Part shown: positions 25,301-35,076 of the stretch, piece after piece
Layout: the number at the start of each line of letters is the position of its first letter
Numbering within the stretch: the stretch's first letter is position 1
From: Sphingomonas sp. UV9
GTDB taxonomy: Bacteria; Pseudomonadota; Alphaproteobacteria; Sphingomonadales; Sphingomonadaceae
Direction: 5' to 3'
Length of the DNA: 64,000 nt
Assembly (NCBI RefSeq): GCF_004101245.1
Contig: NZ_SCIN01000002.1
Location: forward strand, 1,054,001-1,118,000
Made by a program: the position numbers and the translations under genes
Notes under the pieces: generated by a model
Seen by the model: only the letters and a program-made list of their open reading frames with translations
Told to the model about the DNA's origin: nothing
Databases searched by the model: none

Positions 25301-27529
25301 TCACGCCAGCGCGGCGTCGACACCCATCAGCTTGGGGAAGAAACCTTCATGCGCGGTTCGGAGCGTTTCCAGCGCGATGACGTCGTCGCGGTCGGGGCGT
25401 TCGAAGATCAGCCGCTTGCCGCCGGTCCGACCGAGCGGTTCGGCTTCGACGTCCGCCGCGTGCGCCGCACCCAGGAAGTCGAGCATCGCATGATCCTCGA
25501 CGGTGACGATATAGACGCCCTGGTCCTCCGCGAAGAACGCGCGCGCGCAGTCGAACGGCTGCTTGCGGTCGATCATCGCGCCGATGCCGCCCGCGAGCGC
25601 CATCTCGGCGAGCGTCACCGCGATGCCGCCGTCCGAGACGTCATGGACCGCGGTCAGCTGGCCGAGGCTGATCGCTTCACGGATCAGGTCGCCGACGCGG
25701 CGTTCGGCGGCGAGATCGACGGGCGGGGGCGGGCCGGCGTCGAGCTGTTCGCGGCCATGGCATTCGCGCAGCCACAGCGACTGGCCGAGATGCCCGCCGC
25801 GCGTGCCGACCGCGAGGATGATGTCGCCCGAGCCCTTGAACGCGATCGTCGCATTCTTCTGCCAGTCGGCCAGCAGGCCGATCGCGCCGATCGCGGGCGT
25901 CGGCAGGATCGCCGAGCCGCCGCCGGTGGCCTTGGATTCATTGTAGAGCGAGACGTTGCCCGAGACGATCGGGAAGTCGAGCGCGATGCACGCGTCGCTC
26001 ATCCCCTCGAGGCAGCCGACGATCTGGCCCATGATCTCGGGCCGCTGCGGGTTGGCGAAGTTGAGGCAGTTCGTCACCGCCAGCGGCAGCGCGCCGACCG
26101 CGGTGAGGTTGCGCCAGGCTTCGGCGACCGCCTGCTTGCCGCCCTCGACGGGATCGGCAAAGCAATAGCGCGGCGTGCAGTCGGTGGTCATCGCCAGCGC
26201 CTTCTGCGTGCCGTGGACGCGGACGACCGCGGCGTCGCCACCGGGGCGCTGCACGGTATCGGCGCCGACCATGTGGTCATACTGCTCCCAGATCCAGCGG
26301 CGCGAGGCGATGTCGGGCGAGCCCATCAGCGTCACCAGATCGGCGGCGATGTCGTTGCTGTGCGGCGCGTTTTCGAGCGGCGCGGGCTTGGGCGTCGGCA
26401 CGTGCGGGCGATCGTAGAGCGGCGCCTCGTCGGCGAGGGGCCCGAGCGGAATGTCGCAGACCGTCTCGCCCTTGAACGTCAGCACCATGCGGCCGGTGTC
26501 GGTCACGCGGCCGATGACCGCGAAATCGAGCTCCCACTTCTTGAAGATCGCCTCGGCCTCGGCCTCGCGGCCGGGCTTGAGCACCATGAGCATGCGCTCC
26601 TGGCTTTCGCTCAGCATCATTTCGTACGGGGTCATGCCGGTCTCGCGCTGCGGCACGTCGTCCATCGTCAGCTCGATGCCGACGCCGCCCTTCGACGCCA
26701 TTTCGACCGCCGAAGAGGTGAGGCCCGCCGCGCCCATGTCCTGGATCGCGACGATGACGTCGGTCGCCATCAGTTCGAGGCAGGCCTCGATCAGCAGCTT
26801 TTCGGTGAAGGGATCGCCGACCTGGACGGTCGGGCGCTTGGCATCCGAATCCTCGCCGAAGTCCGCGCTCGCCATCGTCGCGCCGTGGATGCCGTCGCGA
26901 CCCGTCTTGGAGCCGACATAGACGATCGGATTGCCGATGCCGCTGGCCGCCGAATAGAAGATCTTGTCCTGATCGGCGATCCCGACGGTCATCGCGTTGA
27001 CCAGGATGTTGCCGTCATAGGCCGAGTGGAAGTTCACTTCGCCGCCGACCGTCGGCACGCCGACGCAATTGCCGTAGCCGCCGATGCCGTGGACGACGCC
27101 CGAGATCAGGTGGCGCATCTTGGGGTGATCGGGCCGGCCGAAGCGCAGCGCGTTGAGGTTGGCGATCGGCCGCGCGCCCATCGTGAAGACGTCGCGCAGG
27201 ATGCCGCCGACGCCGGTCGCCGCACCCTGATAGGGCTCGATATAGGACGGGTGGTTGTGGCTCTCCATCTTGAAGATCGCCGCCTGGTTGTCGCCGATAT
27301 CGACGACGCCCGCGTTCTCGCCCGGCCCGCAGATGACGCGCGGCCCCTTGGTGGGCAGCTTCATCAGGTGGATCTTGCTGGATTTGTAGCTGCAATGCTC
27401 GGACCACATGACCGAGAAGATGCCGAGCTCGACCATGTTCGGCTCACGGCCGATGGCGTGCAGGACGCGCTCATATTCTTCGGGGGACAGGCCGTGGTCG
27501 GCGACGATCTGCGGTGTGATCTCGGTCAT
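25301..27529 (-). CDS. purL: Phosphoribosylformylglycinamidine synthase, small-type PurL
   Basis: PurL makes FGAM from FGAR in purine synthesis, working with PurS and PurQ in species that have the small form. The 742-residue product fits the small type: it lacks the glutaminase domain of the 1,300-residue form. Motifs include the catalytic-region [13 protein letters not shown] near residue 38, [32 protein letters not shown], and two AIRS-like domains with [10 protein letters not shown] and [16 protein letters not shown]. The ATG at 27527-27529 gives the family start [13 protein letters not shown]; an upstream in-frame start adds 18 atypical residues. purS and purQ are not in the window. Confidence 0.95.
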   Translation of the reverse strand: MTEITPQIVADHGLSPEEYERVLHAIGREPNMVELGIFSVMWSEHCSYKSSKIHLMKLPTKGPRVICGPGENAGVVDIGDNQAAIFKMESHNHPSYIEPYQGAATGVGGILRDVFTMGARPIANLNALRFGRPDHPKMRHLISGVVHGIGGYGNCVGVPTVGGEVNFHSAYDGNILVNAMTVGIADQDKIFYSAASGIGNPIVYVGSKTGRDGIHGATMASADFGEDSDAKRPTVQVGDPFTEKLLIEACLELMATDVIVAIQDMGAAGLTSSAVEMASKGGVGIELTMDDVPQRETGMTPYEMMLSESQERMLMVLKPGREAEAEAIFKKWELDFAVIGRVTDTGRMVLTFKGETVCDIPLGPLADEAPLYDRPHVPTPKPAPLENAPHSNDIAADLVTLMGSPDIASRRWIWEQYDHMVGADTVQRPGGDAAVVRVHGTQKALAMTTDCTPRYCFADPVEGGKQAVAEAWRNLTAVGALPLAVTNCLNFANPQRPEIMGQIVGCLEGMSDACIALDFPIVSGNVSLYNESKATGGGSAILPTPAIGAIGLLADWQKNATIAFKGSGDIILAVGTRGGHLGQSLWLRECHGREQLDAGPPPPVDLAAERRVGDLIREAISLGQLTAVHDVSDGGIAVTLAEMALAGGIGAMIDRKQPFDCARAFFAEDQGVYIVTVEDHAMLDFLGAAHAADVEAEPLGRTGGKRLIFERPDRDDVIALETLRTAHEGFFPKLMGVDAALA

Positions 27530-27666
27530 GGGGCGGGCTTTAGCGGGGTAGGGCGCGTTCGTCACGTGTGCGAACCGCTGCAAATTGCGCGCGGGTGGTA
27601 TTTATGCGGCTACGGCTTTGCGCGGGCGACGTCGAACCTGTTGGCAGGGGGGCCTTGTTCCAATCC

Positions 27667-27748
27667 CGTCATCCTGACGAAAGCCAGGATCGAGGGTAAC
27701 CGATCTCGCGCTTTGTGGCTCTGGATCCTGACTTTCGTCAGGATGACG
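27667..27748. repeat. Palindromic intergenic repeat, family B
   Basis: CGTCATCCTGACGAAAGCCAGGAT at left faces GATCCTGACTTTCGTCAGGATGACG at right, between purL and map. Confidence 0.8.
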
Positions 27749-27779
27749 GAGGGGAAGCGATTGCGCCCCCCGGCGCTAG

Positions 27780-28607
27780 TCACCCGTATGGCGGCTGCGT
27801 GTACCCCTTGGGGCTGAGCGTGAAGATGTCGCAGCCGGTCTCGGTGATCCCGATCGAATGCTCGAACTGCGCGGACAGCGAACGGTCGCGCGTGACCGCC
27901 GTCCAGCCGTCGTCGAGCAGCTTCACATCCGGGCGGCCGATGTTGATCATCGGCTCGATCGTGAAGATCATGCCGGGGCGCAGTTCGGGGCCGGTGCCGG
28001 GCTTGCCGACATGGACCACCTCGGGCGCGTCGTGGAACAGGCGGCCGACGCCGTGGCCGCAGAAATCGCGGACCACGCCGTAGCGGTGCTTCTCCGCATG
28101 CCGCTGGATCGCGTTGGCGACGTCGCCCATCCGGTTGCCGGGCTTGGCCTGCTCGATGCCGAGCATGAGGCATTCATAGGTGACTTCGACGAGGCGCTTC
28201 GCCTTGATCGGCACGTCGCCGACCAGGTACATCCGGCTCGTGTCGCCGTGCCAGCCGTCGAGCAGGGGGGTGACGTCGACATTGACGATGTCGCCCGATT
28301 TCAGCGTCTTGTCGCTCGGGATACCGTGGCAGACGACATGGTTGATCGAGATGCAGACGCTGTGCGTGTAGCCGCGATAGCCGAGCGTCGCGGGGACGCC
28401 GCCGCCCGCCACGATGAAGTCGTAGATCAGCCGGTCGATCTCGGCGGTGGTGACGCCCGGCACCATGTGCGGCACGATCATGTCTAGCGTCTCGGCGGCG
28501 AGCTTGCCCGCCTTCATCATGCCCTCGAACGCGGCGGGGCCGTACAGCTTGATGGCGCCGGTGCGCGCTTCGGGGGCGTCGGACGTGACGGTTACATATT
28601 CGGTCAT
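27780..28607 (-). CDS. map: Type I methionine aminopeptidase
   Basis: Map removes the initiator methionine from new proteins. The 275-residue product holds all five metal ligands: Asp111 and Asp122 (VDVTPLLDGWHGDTSR), His185 (CGHGVG), Glu218 (TIEPMI) and Glu249 (QFEHSIG). The substrate His lies in HVVCHGIP (about residue 94). The ATG at 28605-28607 is chosen because the upstream extension lacks family features. It is divergent from the CinA-domain gene with about 50 bases between, which must hold both promoters. Confidence 0.96.
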   Translation of the reverse strand: MTEYVTVTSDAPEARTGAIKLYGPAAFEGMMKAGKLAAETLDMIVPHMVPGVTTAEIDRLIYDFIVAGGGVPATLGYRGYTHSVCISINHVVCHGIPSDKTLKSGDIVNVDVTPLLDGWHGDTSRMYLVGDVPIKAKRLVEVTYECLMLGIEQAKPGNRMGDVANAIQRHAEKHRYGVVRDFCGHGVGRLFHDAPEVVHVGKPGTGPELRPGMIFTIEPMINIGRPDVKLLDDGWTAVTRDRSLSAQFEHSIGITETGCDIFTLSPKGYTQPPYG

Positions 28608-28658
28608 GTCGCGCGATATAGCGTGGCGGGCGGGGTTTTGCGAGGCTATGCGAGGGGC

Positions 28659-29429
28659 ATGACCCAAGCCCCGACAAACGAACGCATCTGGACCGCCGCG
28701 CTGACCATCATCGGCGACGAAATCCTGTCGGGGCGCACGCAGGACAAGAACGTCGCGCAGATCGCGGCTTGGCTCAACGTGCAGGGCATCCGTCTGGCCG
28801 AGGTGCGCGTGGTGGCGGACAAGACCGAGGCGATCGTCGAGGCGGTCAACATCCTTCGCGCGCGGAACGACTATCTGTTCACGACCGGCGGGATCGGGCC
28901 GACTCACGACGACATCACGGTCGATGCGATCGCCGCGGCGCTGGGCGTCGCGGTCGAGCATCATCCGCGCGCGATGGCGGTGCTGGAGGCCTATTACGCG
29001 ACTCGCGGCGGGCTGACCGAAGCGCGGGCGCGGATGGCGCGGGTGCCGGCCGGCGCGGACCTGATCGACAACAAGGTGTCGGGCGCGCCGGGGATCAGGA
29101 TCGGCAACATCTTCATCATGGCAGGGGTACCGCACATCACCGCGGGGATGCTCGATGCGCTGACGGGGACGCTCGAAGGTGGGCGTCCGGTAGTGTCGAA
29201 GACGATCGGCTGCTGGGTCGCGGAGTCCGAGGTCGCCGACCTTTTGCGCGATGCCGAGAAGACGCATGAGGGCGTCGCGATCGGCAGCTATCCTTTCTTC
29301 CGCGACGGCAGGACGGGCGCGAACTTCGTAGTGCGGAGTTCGGACGAGGCGCTGGTCGATCGCTGCCTCGCGGACCTGACGCGCGACCTCGAAGGGACCG
29401 GCCGGGTCGTCACCGCGCAGGGCATCTAG
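28659..29429 (+). CDS. CinA-type molybdopterin-binding domain protein
   Basis: The 256-residue product is the COG1058 (MoCF/CinA N-terminal) domain only: ALTIIGDEILSGRTQDKN, LFTTGGIGPTHDDITVDAIA and NKVSGAPGIRIGNIFIMAGVP. Full CinA is about 400 residues and carries a C-terminal amidase, absent here. Some stand-alone relatives act as nucleotide pyrophosphatases, which is the likeliest role, but this is not shown. The ATG at 28659 follows CGAGGGG. It faces map divergently and ends before a family D repeat. Confidence 0.82.
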   Translation: MTQAPTNERIWTAALTIIGDEILSGRTQDKNVAQIAAWLNVQGIRLAEVRVVADKTEAIVEAVNILRARNDYLFTTGGIGPTHDDITVDAIAAALGVAVEHHPRAMAVLEAYYATRGGLTEARARMARVPAGADLIDNKVSGAPGIRIGNIFIMAGVPHITAGMLDALTGTLEGGRPVVSKTIGCWVAESEVADLLRDAEKTHEGVAIGSYPFFRDGRTGANFVVRSSDEALVDRCLADLTRDLEGTGRVVTAQGI

Positions 29430-29441
29430 GCTCTTTAATTA

Positions 29442-29559
29442 TCCTCCCCCGCCAGGGGGAGGTGGCGCGTAGCGACGGAGGGGGAGGGGGCGACAACCTC
29501 TGTTGCGTGTCCGCCCCCTCCGTCCGGTAAGTGCCAGCTACCTCCCCCGGGGGAAGGAT
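29442..29559. repeat. Palindromic intergenic repeat, family D
   Basis: Begins TCCTCCCCCGCCAGGGGGAG and closes with CCTCCCCCGGGGGAAGG, between convergent genes. Confidence 0.8.
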
Positions 29560-29566
29560 CAGAAAT

Positions 29567-29992
29567 TCAGGCGCCCCATTCCGGGCCTTCCGGATCCGGA
29601 TAGAACGCGTCCGGATCGAAGGGCGCGACGCGGCCGCGTGACCGTGCGGCCCGTTCGCCCTCCACCAGATCCGGCAATGTCGGTGCACCGCCGCCGAACC
29701 GGATGCGGACATAGCCCATGCTGCCGACCAGCGCCTGGAACACCACGACATGCTCCTCCTGCTGCATCCGCCGCCCGATCAGCGGCGCGCGCTCGGCGGA
29801 AACATAGCCTACCTGCACCCCCCGCGCGCTGAACACGGCGACGGCATTGGCATCATGCGGATTCTTCGGCTCGCGGCGCAGCCCGACCGACTCGCCGGGC
29901 GCGCAGACCAGCAACTCCATGCGGCGGTTGCTCTTGCTGCGATCCGTGTTGGGGAAGTCGATGCCGACCACGCTGAGCGTCAATTCGTCCAT
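29567..29992 (-). CDS. Stand-alone HIRAN-domain protein
   Basis: The 141-residue product matches the HIRAN domain, first found in helicases (HLTF) and in bacterial proteins thought to bind DNA ends or damaged DNA. Visible features are LSVVGIDFPNTDRSKSNRRMEL, LRREPKNPHDANAVAVFS with the conserved N-PxDxNAV core, and VQVGYVSAERAPLIGRRM. The last 35 residues are a Pro/Asp-rich tail (FDPDAFYPDPEGPEW). The ATG at 29990-29992 is chosen because the domain starts at once. No helicase lies beside it, and its role is unknown. Confidence 0.8.
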   Translation of the reverse strand: MDELTLSVVGIDFPNTDRSKSNRRMELLVCAPGESVGLRREPKNPHDANAVAVFSARGVQVGYVSAERAPLIGRRMQQEEHVVVFQALVGSMGYVRIRFGGGAPTLPDLVEGERAARSRGRVAPFDPDAFYPDPEGPEWGA

Positions 29993-30193
29993 GCCGCACG
30001 CTAGGCGCGTCACCGAAAGATCGGAAGTATCGGAACGGTCCCGGCGCGACGTTTTATCCGTCGGCGCGTTCCCCTGGGTGCTTCATCGTCGCTACGGACG
30101 GCAGCACGCGGTGTATCGAACCATTGCTAAAAGTAGAAATTATCGCCGCTAAGGCCTTGAAACGGGGCGACATCGAAATGCCGCCCCACCGAC

Positions 30194-30427
30194 TTAGTTG
30201 CTGTCGGAGTTATCGTCGCCGCCGTCGATCGCCATGTACAGACCGCCACCGACAGCAACGGCTGCGAGTGCGACGATCAGCAGGCCGGCGCCCGAAACCT
30301 TGCTGTCTTCGGTGGTCGACGTGCCGGCGCGGACCGACTTGGCTGCCGAAACGGTGGCAGCTGCGTTGGCGGCAACTGGCATCGCTGCTGCGGCGATTGC
30401 GGACACGGCGAGAATGAATTTACGCAT
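30194..30427 (-). CDS. Small exported or membrane peptide, 77 residues
   Basis: The product has an N-terminal signal (MRKFILAVSAIAAAAMPVAANA), a short linker rich in Ser, Thr and Ala, a second hydrophobic helix (GLLIVALAAVAVGGGLYMAI) and an acidic tail (DGGDDNSDSN). A GGGAG ribosome site lies just upstream. Similar small proteins occur in sphingomonads with no known function. Confidence 0.7.
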   Translation of the reverse strand: MRKFILAVSAIAAAAMPVAANAAATVSAAKSVRAGTSTTEDSKVSGAGLLIVALAAVAVGGGLYMAIDGGDDNSDSN

Positions 30428-30560
30428 TTGAAAAACTCCCTTTTTTCACGAAACACTAGACTATGAGCTTTGGGCAAAACAGTGAAGAACTAATTAATAC
30501 TGCGGTGGGTATTGCTCGATCGCGTTGTATTTTGGTCGCGCTATCACCGGGCCGGGCCGG

Positions 30561-32924
30561 CTATCGCCCAGCCCCTGCACGCGCCTTCGAACGCGCGGTC
30601 GAGGCCGAGAACGGCCGCGCCTCCTCACCCTTGCCCCAGAGCGTGTTCGGCTGCGCGCCCATCACGAACCGCAACTCGCCACCCTGCCGGATCTCGTCGT
30701 CCCGCAGATAGCTGCGGGTGAGCGGCGTACCGTTCAGCGTGACCGACCGGATATACGGGTTCGCATCCGACAGATTTTCCGTCCGGATCGCGAACCGCTT
30801 GCCGCCGGGCAGCGCCAGCGTCGCCTGCGACAGGAACGGGCGCCCGATCACATATTCGTTCGATCCCGGCGCCACCGGGTAAAAGCCGAGCGCCGTGAAC
30901 ACCAGCCACGCGGACATCTGGCCGAGATCGTCGTTGCCGCTCAGCCCCTCGGGCTTGGCACCATATTGGCTCGCCACGATCTGCCCGAGCCGCTCCTGCG
31001 TCCGCCACGGCGCACCGGCGTAGTTATACAGATAGGCGACGTGGTGGCTCGGCTCGTTGCCATGGATATACTGGCCGATCAGTCCGGCGATATCCTCCGC
31101 ATGGCTGTAATCGACCTTGGAATTGTCGAACTCGAACATCGCGTCGAGCTTCTTCACGGTCTTCGCATCGCCGCCGAGCAGCCGGAACAGCCCCGCCTGA
31201 TCCTGCGGCACGAACCAGCTATATTGCCACGCATTGCCCTCGGTGTAATCGGAACCGTAGTTGATCGCGGTCGGATCGAACGGCGTACGGAACGTACCGT
31301 TCGCGAGCCTTGCGCGCAGCCAGCCGGTTTTCGCGTCGAAGCTGTTGCGCCAGTTGCCAGCGCGCTTCTCGAACCGATCGGCAATGTCGGTCTTGCCCAT
31401 CCGCCGCGCCATCCGCGCAATCGTCCAGTCGTCATAGGCATATTCGACGGTCTTCGACGCCGCCTCGGGCTCCTTGTCGATCGGCACATACCCGCGCTGG
31501 ATATACTCGCCGAGGCCGCCGTAGGAGGCGTGATCGGCGCTCGCGACCATGGCCTGCAACGCGGCGTCCGCATCGAAGCCGCCGATGCCCTTCATATACG
31601 CGTCGGCGATCACGGGCACGGCGTGATAGCCGATCATCGTCCACGTCTCGCGCCCGGCGAATTGCCAGACCGGCAGGATACCGTCCGGACTGTGCTGCTG
31701 GCTGGCGATCAGCGAGCGGACGATATCGGTATTGGTCTTCTCCGGCTGGATCAGCGTCAGCAGCGGGTGTTCGGCGCGGAACGTATCCCATAGCGAGAAG
31801 GTCGAGCGGACCGTGAACCCGGACGCCTGATGCACCTGATCGTCAGGCCCGCGATACCGCCCGTCGCTGTCGCTCCAGACGCTCGGCGCAAGCAGGCTGT
31901 GATACAGAGCGGTCGCGAAGATCCTTCGCATCGGCGCCGCGGCCTCGAACTTCACCGCGCCCAGCGCAGTATCCCAGTCGCGCTGCGTCTTGGCGCGAAC
32001 CGCGTCGAAGCCGCCGGGTTCGCTGTCCAGATTGGCGAGCGCGCCGGCTTCGTCGACCCCCGATATCCCGACCTTCACCTCGAGCGGGGCATCGAGCGGG
32101 CCGAAATCCAGCCGTGCTTCCAGCGCCTGGCCGAGCTTCTCCGCCAGCGCATCGCTGCCGCGGCCCGGACCCTGGAAACCCTTGTACGCAATATCCTTCT
32201 CGCGGTTGACCAGCGCGTGGCCGACCAGCGGCGCGGAGAAGCGCATCGCGAAATAGAGTTTGCGCCCGGGCGCCCAGCCGCGCGTCTCGCGAAAGCCGGT
32301 GAGTACGCCGTCCTCGCGAAGGTGCAGCCCCGACCACAAGATCTTGCCGGGGTAATTATAGAGCGAAGACCGCAGATCGACTACGAGATGCGCCGCCTTG
32401 CCCCTGGGAAAGCTGTAGCGATGCACGCCGATCCGCGTCCCCGCGGTCATTTCCGCGCGCACCGCCGGCCCCTCGAGTGTGACCGCGTAATAGCCCGGGC
32501 TGGCGACCTCGGTGGCGTGCGAAAAGCGCGAGCGATAGCCGGGCGCGGCGGGCGTGCCGGGGTCCATCGGCACCGTGTCGCCCGACACCGGCATGACGAG
32601 GATATCGCCGAGATCGGAATGCCCCGCGCCCGAGAAATGCGTGTGGCTGAACCCCTCGATCGTCGGGTCGTCATAGCGATAGCCGGCGGCGTGGCCGTAG
32701 CAGGTGCGGATCACGCACGACGTATCGGTATCCGGCGACAACTGGACCATCCCGAACGGCGCGACCGCCCCCGGGAACGTGTGCCCTTCGCCGCCCGTCC
32801 CGATGAACGGATCGACCGCATCGCTCGGTCTGGCCGCGTCTTGGGCAAAAGCGTATCCGGAAAGGCCTGATAGGGACGTGCCGATCAAGGCAACCGCAAG
32901 GCATGATCGTTTGAAAGCCGACAT
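30561..32924 (-). CDS. GH92 alpha-mannosidase (first of four)
   Basis: GH92 enzymes are calcium-dependent exo-alpha-mannosidases acting on alpha-1,2-, 1,3- or 1,4-linked mannose. The 787-residue product has a signal peptide (about 25 residues ending GYAFAQD), then VDPFIGTGGEGHTFPGA and GFSHTHFSGAG. The catalytic-region motifs follow: DYTEGNAWQYSWFVPQD with the general acid Glu, GNEPSHHVAYLYNYAG, and SGNDDLGQMSAW with the paired Asp. The ATG at 32922-32924 is preferred; a GTG three codons earlier is possible. It is transcribed away from the ROK regulator gene. GNEP, rather than GNQP, is shared only with the third copy. Confidence 0.93.
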   Translation of the reverse strand: MSAFKRSCLAVALIGTSLSGLSGYAFAQDAARPSDAVDPFIGTGGEGHTFPGAVAPFGMVQLSPDTDTSCVIRTCYGHAAGYRYDDPTIEGFSHTHFSGAGHSDLGDILVMPVSGDTVPMDPGTPAAPGYRSRFSHATEVASPGYYAVTLEGPAVRAEMTAGTRIGVHRYSFPRGKAAHLVVDLRSSLYNYPGKILWSGLHLREDGVLTGFRETRGWAPGRKLYFAMRFSAPLVGHALVNREKDIAYKGFQGPGRGSDALAEKLGQALEARLDFGPLDAPLEVKVGISGVDEAGALANLDSEPGGFDAVRAKTQRDWDTALGAVKFEAAAPMRRIFATALYHSLLAPSVWSDSDGRYRGPDDQVHQASGFTVRSTFSLWDTFRAEHPLLTLIQPEKTNTDIVRSLIASQQHSPDGILPVWQFAGRETWTMIGYHAVPVIADAYMKGIGGFDADAALQAMVASADHASYGGLGEYIQRGYVPIDKEPEAASKTVEYAYDDWTIARMARRMGKTDIADRFEKRAGNWRNSFDAKTGWLRARLANGTFRTPFDPTAINYGSDYTEGNAWQYSWFVPQDQAGLFRLLGGDAKTVKKLDAMFEFDNSKVDYSHAEDIAGLIGQYIHGNEPSHHVAYLYNYAGAPWRTQERLGQIVASQYGAKPEGLSGNDDLGQMSAWLVFTALGFYPVAPGSNEYVIGRPFLSQATLALPGGKRFAIRTENLSDANPYIRSVTLNGTPLTRSYLRDDEIRQGGELRFVMGAQPNTLWGKGEEARPFSASTARSKARAGAGR

Positions 32925-33485
32925 CGAGGTCACCCGTACGGAGGAAGAAAAGAAGTCGAAAAGTGCGCGTGCAACGAAGGTGCAGCCGGTCTCGCTGGCA
33001 TTGCGAGACTTGATGTCGGCGCCACTGCGCGACCTCGTGCGATCGAAAAGCGTAGTCGAAGTGCGCGGCTTCGATCACGTTCGCCGTCTCGTCGAACGCA
33101 ATCAGTATAGCTGCGCCCGGCGTGATCGCTCTGCGCGCTTGCAAAAGGTCGCGGGCGCGCGCTGGTTGCCGGACGAACCATCATTTGCACGCGCCTCCTT
33201 CCTCCGCGGTCGGGTCGTCGGCTGGACTAGATGTCAGCTCTTGCGCAACCGCCGAAGAGGATTAGAACATCAAATTGGATAATTCAAACGAGCAGTTTGG
33301 GGTGGGGGCGCAGGTGATGGTCTTGATGACGGGTCGACGGGCCGTGCGCGACGTCCAGGATCACATACTGCGCGTGCTGGCCGCACCCGACAAGGATTTG
33401 CTCGCATGACCCTGCAAGGCGCACCACGCCGTCGACCATTGGCGGCTACCCTCTCGCACCGCGTGCCGCGCACCCTCTATCCGGA
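32925..33485. other. Divergent control region between GH92 and ROK genes
   Basis: This 561-base gap separates the leftward GH92 gene from the rightward ROK regulator. It holds an AT-rich patch at 33262-33300 with ATCAAATTGG at 33269-33278, shared with other sugar loci in this window. No credible gene was found; small frames here look like chance. Confidence 0.6.
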
Positions 33486-33494
33486 TTGCCGCGC

Positions 33495-34721
33495 GTGACG
33501 GAGCAGACGCCGCCGCGCCTGTCGGGCACCAATCTCGAGCGTGCCGCGGATCATAACCAGCGCGTGACGCTGCACGCCATCCGGCTCGGCAAATCGCTGA
33601 CGCGCGTCGATCTGGCACGGATCACCGGGCTGACCGGGCCGGCGATCGCGAACATCACGCGCCGGCTGCTGCAGGAGGGCATGATCGAGGAGGCGGGGCA
33701 GCGCCGTGGCGGGCGCGGGCAGCCGCCGACCAAGCTCGTGGTCCGACGCGACGCCTGCTATTCGATCGGCGTCAACATCGACCGCGATCACATCACGATC
33801 GTGCTGGTCGATTTCTCCGCGGAGATCCTGGCGCGCAAATCGATCGAGATCGACTTCGCCTTGCCCGACGACGTCCGCGATCTGTTTCGCGGATCGGTCC
33901 GCGCGCTGCTGAAAAGCGCGAAGGTCGATCCCGTCAAGCTCGTCGGGATCGGTGTCGCGCGGCCGGACGACCTGGGGCGGGTCGCGCTACCGGGACGTCC
34001 GGCGGCCTATGCCGCGTGGGATGGGATCGACATGGCGACGCTGTTCGAAAAGCCGCTGTCCCTGCCGGTGTTCGTCGAGAACGACGCCGCCGCCGCGGCG
34101 ATGGGCGAGATGCAACTGGGCCTCGGGCAGAGCTACAGCAGCTTCTTCTACATCCTCGTCTCGTCCGGCCTCGGCGGCGGTTTCGTCGCGGATGGCGCCT
34201 ATGTCCGCGGCGCGCACGGGCGCAGCGGCGAACTCGGCTTCATGACGACGGGTGTCGGGGCAGGGGCGGGGGCAGGGGCAGGGGCAGGGGCGGGCGGTCG
34301 CGAGACCGTGCAGACGCTGGTGTCGCTGTCGGGATTGGCGGCGCATCTGTCTGCCTCGGGGTTCGCAATCGGCGACGTGCTGCACCAGCCCGACTGGAGC
34401 CCCGCGGTCGAGCGCTGCCTCGACGACTGGGTGGAGCGCGCGGCGCGAAGGCTGTGCACGCCGCTCGACGCGATCAACTGCCTGGTCAATCCGGCGGTGA
34501 TCCTGATCGGCGGACGATTGCCGAGCCGACTCGTGGAGAAGGTCGCGGACCGGGTGAATGCGCTGATCCGCGATGCGACCGATGCACCGCAGATCGCACC
34601 CGTCCGCCGCGCGGCCTTGTCGGAGGACGCGCCCGCGGTCGGCGCGGCGATCCTGCCGTTCAGCCATTTCCTGCTGCCCAAGGCAGGCGCGCTCTGGAAA
34701 GACTCCGCACCCGCGGACTGA
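33495..34721 (+). CDS. ROK-family transcriptional regulator lacking the zinc motif
   Basis: The product (408 residues from GTG 33495; TTG 33486 is possible) has an N-terminal winged helix-turn-helix (DHNQRVTLHAIRLG, LTRVDLARITGLTGPAIANITRRLL). A ROK sugar-binding domain follows, with VENDAAAAAMGEMQLG and GLGGGFVADG. Such proteins usually repress sugar genes until bound by a sugar. The usual ROK zinc segment (GH...CxCGxxGC) after GELG is absent: GELGFMTTG is followed by a (Gly-Ala)6 run coded by six GGGGC[A/G] units at 34257-34292. It lies between the first GH92 gene and the receptor gene and is the likely local regulator. Confidence 0.88.
   Translation: MTEQTPPRLSGTNLERAADHNQRVTLHAIRLGKSLTRVDLARITGLTGPAIANITRRLLQEGMIEEAGQRRGGRGQPPTKLVVRRDACYSIGVNIDRDHITIVLVDFSAEILARKSIEIDFALPDDVRDLFRGSVRALLKSAKVDPVKLVGIGVARPDDLGRVALPGRPAAYAAWDGIDMATLFEKPLSLPVFVENDAAAAAMGEMQLGLGQSYSSFFYILVSSGLGGGFVADGAYVRGAHGRSGELGFMTTGVGAGAGAGAGAGAGGRETVQTLVSLSGLAAHLSASGFAIGDVLHQPDWSPAVERCLDDWVERAARRLCTPLDAINCLVNPAVILIGGRLPSRLVEKVADRVNALIRDATDAPQIAPVRRAALSEDAPAVGAAILPFSHFLLPKAGALWKDSAPAD
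34257..34292 (+). repeat. Six GGGGC[A/G] hexamer repeats inside ROK gene
   Basis: Six consecutive six-base units (GGGGCA or GGGGCG) encode (Gly-Ala)6 in frame. Unit gain or loss would keep the frame while changing the loop length. Confidence 0.95.
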
Positions 34722-35076
34722 CGCCGGCCGCTCACGTTTTCCCGCCCGACGACAGCCGCGCGCCCTTGCCGTCGCGGCCGGAGGACCTGTCGCTGGTCGA
34801 CCTATACGTCGGCCGGCGGCAGTCCCCGCGATGATTTTCCGCAGACTTTCCCTCCGCCACAGCGCGCTGCGCCGAGTTACGACCGCAACGGGCCAAAACT
34901 AGCCGAACAATCTATTTGACAATTTGCTTTTACAATTGGCAAATAGCGGCGTCGAGACTGCACGCCGACAGGATCCGATTCAACCGGACGGCCCAACCGA
35001 AAACGGTGGGCAGGCGCGCTATTCGCAGGGGTAAGTGAGGGGGCGCAGGCGTCCTCGCGAGGAAGAGGAAAGTCTG
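34722..35076. other. Upstream region of the TonB receptor gene
   Basis: This 355-base gap precedes the TonB-dependent receptor gene. It has an AT-rich block at 34908-34945 in otherwise GC-rich DNA, described separately. The first 150 bases show nothing recognisable. Confidence 0.6.
34915..34943 (+). promoter_or_regulatory. Candidate promoter/operator for the mannoside locus
   Basis: TTTGACAATT (34915-34924) and AATTGGCAAA (34934-34943) form an inverted repeat with one mismatch and a nine-base centre. TTGACA at 34916-34921 is a perfect -35 box, though the -10 at proper spacing is poor. Overlap of dyad and -35 would suit a repressor. The core CAAATTG is shared with sites near 33269 and 62988. 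Confidence 0.45.

Noticed and set aside
25349..27817. Plus-strand frame of 822 codons opposite purL
   Set aside because: purL is certain on the minus strand; the opposing product has no recognisable domain and low-complexity composition.
32704..33282. Plus-strand frame of 192 codons across the control region of the first GH92 gene
   Set aside because: It begins antisense within the GH92 signal-peptide end, has no family features, and has no ribosome site.
33270..34667. Possible toxin-antitoxin or defence module near the ROK gene suggested by small overlapping frames
   Set aside because: All the small frames are shadows of the ROK gene or of the gap; no toxin, nuclease or antitoxin motif was seen.
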